A stretch of DNA of 6,717 nt from contig CADBQJ010000030.1 of assembly GCA_902796785.1 (NCBI GenBank), positions 1 to 6,717 of the forward strand, given 5' to 3'. Position 1 is the first letter of the stretch. Each line of letters starts with the position of its first letter. Origin of the DNA: Fibrobacter succinogenes (GTDB lineage Bacteria > Fibrobacterota > Fibrobacteria > Fibrobacterales > CADBQJ01). Both the position numbers and the translations under genes were made by a program. The notes below the pieces were generated by a model, which did no database searches, was not told where the DNA came from, and saw only the letters and a list, made by a program, of their open reading frames with translations. Of the stretch, positions 1 through 6,717 are shown piece after piece.

Positions 1-1
1 C

Positions 2-145
2 ACCAACATCATCAACGGCGGCCTGGAATGCGGCGGCAACTACGGCGGCGCCGCCAGGAACCGCGAAACCTACTACGGCCAGTACCTGAACAAGCTCGGC
101 GTGAGCGACAGCCGCTCCAAGTCCGCCGGCTGCGGGGGCTGGTAA
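2..145 (+). CDS. GH19-type chitinase, C-terminal fragment (5' end outside window)
   Basis: Only the last 47 residues are present; the frame is open to the window edge and stops at TAA 143-145. The fragment begins TNIINGGLECGG and continues with an Arg/aromatic stretch ending in YLNKLGV. In family GH19 chitinases (endo-hydrolysis of beta-1,4-GlcNAc polymers) the catalytic domain ends with this pattern: an N-G-G-x-E-C-G motif, then R..(F/Y)Y..Y...LGV. The Cys in ECGG and the Cys three residues from the end could form the disulfide known near the GH19 C-terminus; that is inference. The final residues, Ser/Lys/Gly-rich and ending CGGW, are not family-typical. The catalytic glutamates, signal peptide and any carbohydrate-binding module lie outside the window, so activity and secretion cannot be judged. 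A terminator follows, and the next gene converges on it. Confidence 0.8.
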   Translation, partial: TNIINGGLECGGNYGGAARNRETYYGQYLNKLGVSDSRSKSAGCGGW

Positions 146-176
146 AGGAGTTTCATTCTATTCCTCCTCTCCCAAC

Positions 177-206
177 ACGGGACTCCCCAACCGGAGTCCC
201 GTTTTT
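177..206 (+). terminator. Rho-independent terminator of the chitinase gene
   Basis: A perfect 10-bp stem (ACGGGACTCC at 177-186 with GGAGTCCCGT at 193-202) encloses a 6-base loop, CCAACC, and runs into a T-tract at 202-206. It lies 31 bases after the chitinase stop codon. The T-tract on the plus strand sets the direction. Confidence 0.9.
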
Positions 207-270
207 CTGTCCGCGGGAAAGGCGCGCGACGCGGGGGCGGACGGCGGCTTCGCGCCGTTCCCGGGCAAGG

Positions 271-297
271 AAAAAGCCCCGCGCGGCGGCGGGGCTT
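271..297 (-). terminator. Rho-independent terminator of the pgi operon
   Basis: Read on the minus strand, a perfect 9-bp stem (AAGCCCCGC / GCGGGGCTT, plus positions 274-282 and 289-297) has a 6-base loop and runs directly into a T-tract (plus-strand A's at 271-275). It begins 26 bases past the pgi stop. On the plus strand the hairpin is followed by CC and then TTTT at 300-303, so it may also work weakly as a backup terminator for rightward transcription. Confidence 0.85.
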
Positions 298-323
298 CCT
301 TTTCGCGACCGGTTCTTCGGGCG

Positions 324-1979
324 CTATTCGAAGTTGTTCATGCACCAGCGGAGCATGCTGTTCGTGGAGGTGTCGTCCTCGAACGTGCGCTTGCCCTCCA
401 CGCCGAGCTTGAGTTCGCGAAGGACGTTGCCGGCCATCGTCTTGCCGAGCTCCACGCCGAACTGGTCGAAGCTGTTGATGCCCCAGATGAGCCCCTGCGC
501 GAAGACCTTGTGCTCGTAGAGCGCGATGAGGGCGCCGAGCGAGTTGGGGGTGAGCTTCCGCATGAGGATCGTGTTGGTGGGACGGTTGCCCTCGAACACC
601 TTGTGGGGCGCCAGGCGGCGGACTTCCTTGAGGATGAGCCCCTCTTCGGTCAGCTCGCGCTTGGCCACGTCGAGCGACTTGCCCTCCATGAGCGCCTCGG
701 ACTGCGCCAGGCAGTTCGCGATGAGCTTCTGCTGGTGCTCGCGGCTCTTGTGGTAGGCGTTGATCGGCAGGATGAAGTCGCAGGGGACGTGGCGCGTGCC
801 CTGGTGGATCAGCTGGAAGAAGGCGTGCTGGCAGTTGGTCCCCTCGCCGCCCCAGACCACCGGCCCGGTGCTCCAGGTGACCACGCGGCCGTCCGTCGTC
901 ACGCGCTTGCCGTTGCTCTCCATGTCGAGCTGCTGCAGGAACGAGGGGAAGCGGTAGAGGTGCTGCGAGTAGGGAAGCACGCAGTGGGTTTCCCAGCCGA
1001 AGAAGTTGGAATACCACACGCCCAGCACGGCCATGATCATCGGCATGTTCTCGCGCAGCGGGGCGTTGCGGAAGTGGAGGTCCATCGTGTAGGCGCCGTC
1101 CAGCAGCTCCTCGAAGTGGTCGAAGCCCAGGTAGAGCGCGATGGAGAGGCCGATGGCGGACCAGAGGCTGTAGCGGCCGCCGACCCAGTCCCAGAAGGTG
1201 AACATGTTCTCGGGGTCGATGCCGAAGGCGGTCACCCGCTCCAGGTTGGAGGAGAGGGCGACGAAATGGCACTTGATGGAGTCGGCGGCGCCGGAGTAGT
1301 GGTCGAGCACCGCCTGGCGCGCCGCGTTGGCGTTGGTCATCGTCTCCATCGTGGAGAAGGTCTTGGAGGCGACGAGGAAGAGCGTCTCCTCGAGGTCGAG
1401 CTCCTGGAGCGTGTCGAAGAGCGCGACGCCGTCGATGTTGGAGATGTAGCGGACCTTCGGGAATTCCGGGGGATGGCAGGGCTTGAGCGCCTCGGTCACC
1501 ATGCGCGGGCCGAGGTCCGAGCCGCCGATGCCGATGTTGACCACGTAGCGGATCTTCTTGCCGGTGTACCCGACGAACTCGCCGGAGTGGACCTTGCGGC
1601 AGAACTCGCGCATCTTCTCCAGCTCGGCGCGCACGTCGCCCATCACGTCGTGGCCGTTGACCAGCACGGGGGCGTTGCTCCGGTTGCGGAGCGCGGTGTG
1701 GAGCACGGAGCGGCGCTCGGTGAGGTTGATCGGCGCGCCGGTGAACATCTGCTCTCGGCGTTCGCGGAAGTCGAGCGCGTTGAGGAGGTTGTCGAAGAGG
1801 TTGAAGGTCTTTTCGGTGACCAGGTTCTTGGAGTAGTCGAGGAAGAGGCCGCTGGTCTCCAGCGAGAACTTGCGGGCGCGCGTCTCGTCGGCGTCGAACA
1901 GGTCGGTCAGCTGGAGGTTCTTGACCTCCTGGTAGTGGGCCTGGAGGTCCTTCCATTCCTGGCATTCGGTGATGTTCAT
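324..1979 (-). CDS. pgi: Glucose-6-phosphate isomerase
   Basis: This cytosolic enzyme interconverts glucose 6-phosphate and fructose 6-phosphate in glycolysis and gluconeogenesis. The 551 residues match the long E. coli-type Pgi (about 549). Visible motifs are the sugar-phosphate-binding loop GIGGSDLG (150-157), SKTFSTMET (205-213), family signature 1 in VGGRYSLWSAIGL (266-278), and family signature 2 in the segment from GLIWGINSFDQ to GVELGK (496-513). The expected catalytic residues are present by comparison with E. coli: Glu354 (in DMESNGK), His385 (in NCQHAF) and Lys513. Cys383 occupies a spot that is Gly in the E. coli enzyme. The ATG start is supported by a GAGGAG Shine-Dalgarno 5 bases upstream (plus 1985-1990). 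It begins 28 bases after the nadE stop and is probably the last gene of the NUDIX-nadE-pgi operon; a hairpin terminator follows its stop. Confidence 0.98.
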   Translation of the reverse strand: MNITECQEWKDLQAHYQEVKNLQLTDLFDADETRARKFSLETSGLFLDYSKNLVTEKTFNLFDNLLNALDFRERREQMFTGAPINLTERRSVLHTALRNRSNAPVLVNGHDVMGDVRAELEKMREFCRKVHSGEFVGYTGKKIRYVVNIGIGGSDLGPRMVTEALKPCHPPEFPKVRYISNIDGVALFDTLQELDLEETLFLVASKTFSTMETMTNANAARQAVLDHYSGAADSIKCHFVALSSNLERVTAFGIDPENMFTFWDWVGGRYSLWSAIGLSIALYLGFDHFEELLDGAYTMDLHFRNAPLRENMPMIMAVLGVWYSNFFGWETHCVLPYSQHLYRFPSFLQQLDMESNGKRVTTDGRVVTWSTGPVVWGGEGTNCQHAFFQLIHQGTRHVPCDFILPINAYHKSREHQQKLIANCLAQSEALMEGKSLDVAKRELTEEGLILKEVRRLAPHKVFEGNRPTNTILMRKLTPNSLGALIALYEHKVFAQGLIWGINSFDQFGVELGKTMAGNVLRELKLGVEGKRTFEDDTSTNSMLRWCMNNFE

Positions 1980-2007
1980 CTCTTCTCCTCGCCAGCGGGA
2001 GCGCGGA

Positions 2008-3588
2008 TCAGCGCTTGCGCAGCAGGCTATTCTTCAATTCTACATACTTCGAGGGGAAAAAGAGCGGCAAAACCGCCTCTTCGCGCTCGGAGCCGAAGGC
2101 CCAGGGGGAAACGGCGGCCAGCGGCGGGCACTGGACCCGCTTGACCGCGCCCATGCCCTTGAAGGCCTTCCACCACCTCTCGAGGTCGGCGACGAAGCTC
2201 GCGGCGTCGGGGAAGAGGCGGCGGACCAGCTCGGGGTCGGCGCCGATGCGCGCGGCGAGCGTGCCGTCGGCGAAGCGGGAAAGCGAGGCGAACGGCCCGG
2301 GGCGCTCCTCGCTTTCGGTCCACCAGCGGAAGAGGAAGTCGTGGTAGGGATAGACCAGCGGGTCGCCCTTGCCCGCCTCGACGTCCATGTCGGGGCCGAG
2401 CTCGGCCGACGGGGGGATTTCGAACGCGGCCGCGGGGACGATTTCGCGCCCGTGGACCTTCTCGTTCAGGTGGCGGCCCAGCGCGTAGACCTGGTGCTTC
2501 CAGAGGTCGGCGATCGGGGCGAAGAAGCCGGAGCAGTCGCCGTAGAGGGTGGCGTAGCCCACGGTGGTCTCGGCCTTGTTGCCGTTGCAGGTGAAGACGC
2601 CCCCGAAGGCCGCGGCGATCGCCGCGAGGAGGCGCGAGCCGCGGTCGCGGGCCTGGACGTTCTCGAAGTGGAGCGGGCCAAGCTCGAGGCGGTCGGCGGC
2701 CGCGTCCGGCGCGGCGCCCTTGCCGCCCAGGCGCGGGACGGGCAGCCCCTGCAGCTGGCTCCGGGTCAGCTCGACCGAGGGCTCCACGGGCACTTCCGCG
2801 TAGCGGCAGCCGAGGTTTTCGGCCAGGGCGCGCGCGATTCCCTTCGTGGTCGCGGAGTTGTGGCGCGAGGGCATGTTGACCAGCAGCAGGTCGTCCGGGT
2901 CGACGATGGTCCCCATCAGGGCCGCCGTCACGCAGGAGTCGATGCCGCCCGAGGCCCCGACGACCACGCGGCGGATCCCGCCCTGGCGCATGACCATGCG
3001 GGTCTGGAGCGCGATCGCCCGGAAGAGGTCGTCCGTCCCCTCGGGCGCGGGGCGCGCGGCTTCGGCGGTCCCGGCGTCGACCACGCGCGCGCACTCCTCG
3101 AAGGCGGGCAGCTCGGCCGCGAGCGCGCCGGAGGCGGCGAAGAGGGAACTGCGCCCGTCGAAGGCGCGCCAGGTCTTGCCCGCGTTCCCCGCCGAGACGG
3201 AGGCCACGTAGGCCACGGCGAGCCGGTGCTCGCGGGCGAGCGAGGCGAGCGCCTTGCGCCGCCGCTCGGCCTGTCCGAAGACGTAGGGGACGGGCTCGGG
3301 GAAGTCGGAGAGCTCGCGCGGATTGTCGCCCAGGACGAAGGCGTTCCCGAAGAGGAGCGGGGTTCCGCCCGCGATCTCCAGGAGCTCCTTCTCGCAGGCC
3401 TCGCACTCCTCGTAGAAGAGCGATTCGTCGGAGAGGTCGCCCAGCCAGGCGCCCGAGAGGCAGTTTTCGGGGAGGAGCAGCAGCTCGGCCCCCTGCGAGA
3501 GCGCCTGCCGGCAGAGGCCGGAGACGCGGGCGAGGTTTTCGCGGAGCTCGCCGGGGACGACCAGGGGCTGGATCAGCGCGACTTTCAT
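2008..3588 (-). CDS. nadE: NAD(+) synthetase, two-domain type with a shortened amidase domain
   Basis: NadE makes NAD from nicotinic acid adenine dinucleotide, ATP and an amide nitrogen donor. Residues 1 to about 175 resemble the nitrilase-type glutaminase domain (MKVALIQP; LLLLPENCLSG with candidate catalytic Glu41; end in SLFAASGALAAELPAFEE). Residues 185-526 form the synthetase domain: P-loop SGGIDS (213-218), ENVQARDRGSRL (309-320), TCNGNKAETTVGYATLYGD (333-351), PPSAELGPDMD (392-402). The C-terminal FKGMGAVKRVQ part resembles the long (about 640-residue) NadE group, yet this protein has only 526 residues. The shortfall lies around residues 85-97, where the family has the segment carrying the catalytic Lys and Cys; neither a K-x-x-LP-like nor a CED-like motif is present. 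The synthetase is probably active, while use of glutamine is doubtful. ATG 3588 is chosen for its strong AAGGAG site and protein start; the frame stays open upstream only because of high GC. Confidence 0.95.
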   Translation of the reverse strand: MKVALIQPLVVPGELRENLARVSGLCRQALSQGAELLLLPENCLSGAWLGDLSDESLFYEECEACEKELLEIAGGTPLLFGNAFVLGDNPRELSDFPEPVPYVFGQAERRRKALASLAREHRLAVAYVASVSAGNAGKTWRAFDGRSSLFAASGALAAELPAFEECARVVDAGTAEAARPAPEGTDDLFRAIALQTRMVMRQGGIRRVVVGASGGIDSCVTAALMGTIVDPDDLLLVNMPSRHNSATTKGIARALAENLGCRYAEVPVEPSVELTRSQLQGLPVPRLGGKGAAPDAAADRLELGPLHFENVQARDRGSRLLAAIAAAFGGVFTCNGNKAETTVGYATLYGDCSGFFAPIADLWKHQVYALGRHLNEKVHGREIVPAAAFEIPPSAELGPDMDVEAGKGDPLVYPYHDFLFRWWTESEERPGPFASLSRFADGTLAARIGADPELVRRLFPDAASFVADLERWWKAFKGMGAVKRVQCPPLAAVSPWAFGSEREEAVLPLFFPSKYVELKNSLLRKR

Positions 3589-4322
3589 GTGGACTCCTTC
3601 CGTTCGTTTTCCCGGGCCCGCCAGAGCAGCCAGGCCGTCAGGCTCTTGCCGTCCTGAAGCTCCGCGCCGCGCGAGGCGGGGACGGTCTCCAGGGCGATGA
3701 ACTCGTTTTCCTCGCCTTCGCCGTGTTCGCCGCGGCAGATCTCCTCCAGCTCCGCGCGGGTCACGCTCTTCTCCCAGGCGTAGAGGAAGAGCCGCTCGTC
3801 CATCAGCCCGACGGAGCTGAGGTAGCCGTCGGGATGGCGCGGCAGCAGGACGACCATTTCGGAGGGGGCCGCCTTCAGGCCGGTCTCCTCCTCCAGCTCG
3901 CGCACGGCCACGTCGAGCGGGTTCTCGCTCCCGTGGTCCATCATCCCCGCGGGGATTTCGGCCAGGGCGGGCTCGGCGGCCGGCACGCGGGCCTGGCGCA
4001 CGAGGAGAAGGCGCGGTTCGGCCTCCCCTTCCACGCGCAGGACGACGAGGATCCCCACGGCGTCGCCGCGGAGCAGCACGATTCCGTTGAGGGGGCGCCC
4101 CACGCGGTCGCGCGCGTCTGCGCGGAGCTTGACGAAGAGGGCGCGGCGGGGCCTGCGAAAGGTCCAGTCCACCGAGACGATGGTCACCCGGGAGACCGAA
4201 AACCGCTCCGCCATGGCATCGATCCAGCGGCGGACCATCGGCGTGCGGAGCAGGTCGGACTTGTCCTCGGGGCTCGTTCCCGGGGGAAAATCGACGGGAA
4301 ATGGGGTTTCGTCGTCCTTCAT
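3585..4322 (-). CDS. NUDIX hydrolase, ADP-sugar/ADP-ribose diphosphatase-like
   Basis: This 245-residue protein carries a NUDIX domain in its second half, which would cleave an X-linked nucleoside diphosphate using metal ions held by the NUDIX-box glutamates. LLLVRQARVPAAEPALAEIPAG (106-126) and the box GMMDHGS...RELEEETGL (126-149) are clear; RE and EE of the REx2EE core are all present. One extra residue lies between the box Gly and the RE pair compared with the textbook spacing. The arrangement LVRQ.RVPA...EIPAGM resembles ADP-sugar and ADP-ribose diphosphatases, including the plant NUDX14 type, so the substrate is inferred only. Residues 1-80 are an N-terminal extension without a recognised domain. 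No C-terminal winged helix is seen, which argues against an NrtR regulator. ATG 4322 is preferred to the in-frame ATG at 4379, which would place the start among the intergenic promoter elements; no strong Shine-Dalgarno precedes either. Its stop overlaps the nadE start (ATGA). Confidence 0.9.
   Translation of the reverse strand: MKDDETPFPVDFPPGTSPEDKSDLLRTPMVRRWIDAMAERFSVSRVTIVSVDWTFRRPRRALFVKLRADARDRVGRPLNGIVLLRGDAVGILVVLRVEGEAEPRLLLVRQARVPAAEPALAEIPAGMMDHGSENPLDVAVRELEEETGLKAAPSEMVVLLPRHPDGYLSSVGLMDERLFLYAWEKSVTRAELEEICRGEHGEGEENEFIALETVPASRGAELQDGKSLTAWLLWRARENERKEST
3594..3599 (-). promoter_or_regulatory. Shine-Dalgarno site fixing the nadE start
   Basis: On the minus strand AAGGAG sits 5 bases before ATG 3588. 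It matters because the nadE frame continues open far upstream with no stop, so frame length alone would give a false start. It lies inside the last codons of the NUDIX gene, consistent with coupled translation through the ATGA overlap. Confidence 0.85.
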
Positions 4323-4337
4323 CGGGCCTAAATTTAA

Positions 4338-6677
<2,340 letters not shown>

Positions 6678-6681
6678 ACCT

Positions 6682-6717
6682 CTACCACTCGTCGTTGTAG
6701 ACGGGTTCCGGCGCGGG
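6682..6717 (-). CDS. Probable C-terminal end of a convergent gene (cut by window edge)
   Basis: On the minus strand one frame reads PAPEPVYNDEW and then TAG (plus 6682-6684). It is open to the edge and uses G/C-ending codons like the neighbouring genes. It would end only 4 bases beyond the tgt stop, tail to tail. Eleven codons are too few to identify a family, and a chance open frame is quite possible at this GC content. Confidence 0.4.
   Translation of the reverse strand, partial: PAPEPVYNDEW

Noticed and set aside
241..258. Small inverted repeat (ACGGCG / CGCCGT) between the two terminators
   Set aside because: Only 6 bp with no T-tract or repeat copies nearby; expected by chance at this GC content.
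510..3657. Long plus-strand open frames opposite pgi and nadE (510-2144 and 1969-3657)
   Set aside because: Their translations are Val/Glu/Gly/Arg/Ala-rich with no motifs, and they lie exactly antisense to two clearly conserved enzymes. They are third-position GC artefacts.
3585..4322. NrtR-type transcriptional regulator of NAD metabolism
   Set aside because: NrtR has a degenerate NUDIX domain plus a C-terminal winged helix. Here the NUDIX catalytic glutamates are intact and the C-terminus after the domain is short without such a fold.

Overview
This is a GC-rich, densely coding stretch of bacterial chromosome. Six genes or gene parts are clear and a seventh is tentative. The third codon position is strongly G/C biased, so long spurious open frames run antisense to most of the real genes. 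The bacterial-type tRNA-guanine transglycosylase, the canonical Shine-Dalgarno sites and a secreted protein with a classical signal peptide indicate a bacterium. The chitinase end suggests a polymer degrader. The phylum cannot be fixed from the sequence; a high-GC Gram-negative lineage, Fibrobacterota for example, is only a guess.

Layout. (1) Positions 2-145, plus strand: the last 47 residues of a GH19-type chitinase, closed by a rho-independent terminator at 177-206. (2) Positions 324-4322, minus strand: a probable three-gene operon read right to left, with a NUDIX hydrolase of the ADP-sugar/ADP-ribose diphosphatase kind, then nadE (overlapping it by 4 bases), then pgi (28 bases further on), ending in a hairpin terminator at 271-297 that faces the chitinase terminator. 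(3) A 106-base divergent intergenic region with a plausible sigma70-type promoter for the rightward genes. (4) Positions 4429-6677, plus strand: an unrecognised secreted or membrane-anchored coiled-coil protein, followed after 8 bases by tgt. (5) Positions 6682-6717, minus strand: the probable last 11 codons of a convergent gene cut by the window edge.

How the genes fit together. The minus-strand group combines NAD synthesis (NadE), hydrolysis of nucleoside-diphosphate compounds (NUDIX) and glucose-6-phosphate isomerisation (Pgi), all central metabolism around nucleotide cofactors and sugar phosphates. Tgt makes the queuosine precursor in tRNA, and its link to the upstream envelope protein looks positional only.

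Most notable points. NadE seems to have lost the middle of its glutamine-amidase domain, including where the catalytic Lys and Cys should be, while its synthetase domain is intact. The protein at 4429-5526 has an unusual design: signal peptide, small N-terminal domain, charged coiled coil, and two glycine-rich membrane-like helices at the C-terminus. Otherwise the window is ordinary housekeeping sequence, and I see no defence system, mobile element, CRISPR array or RNA gene.
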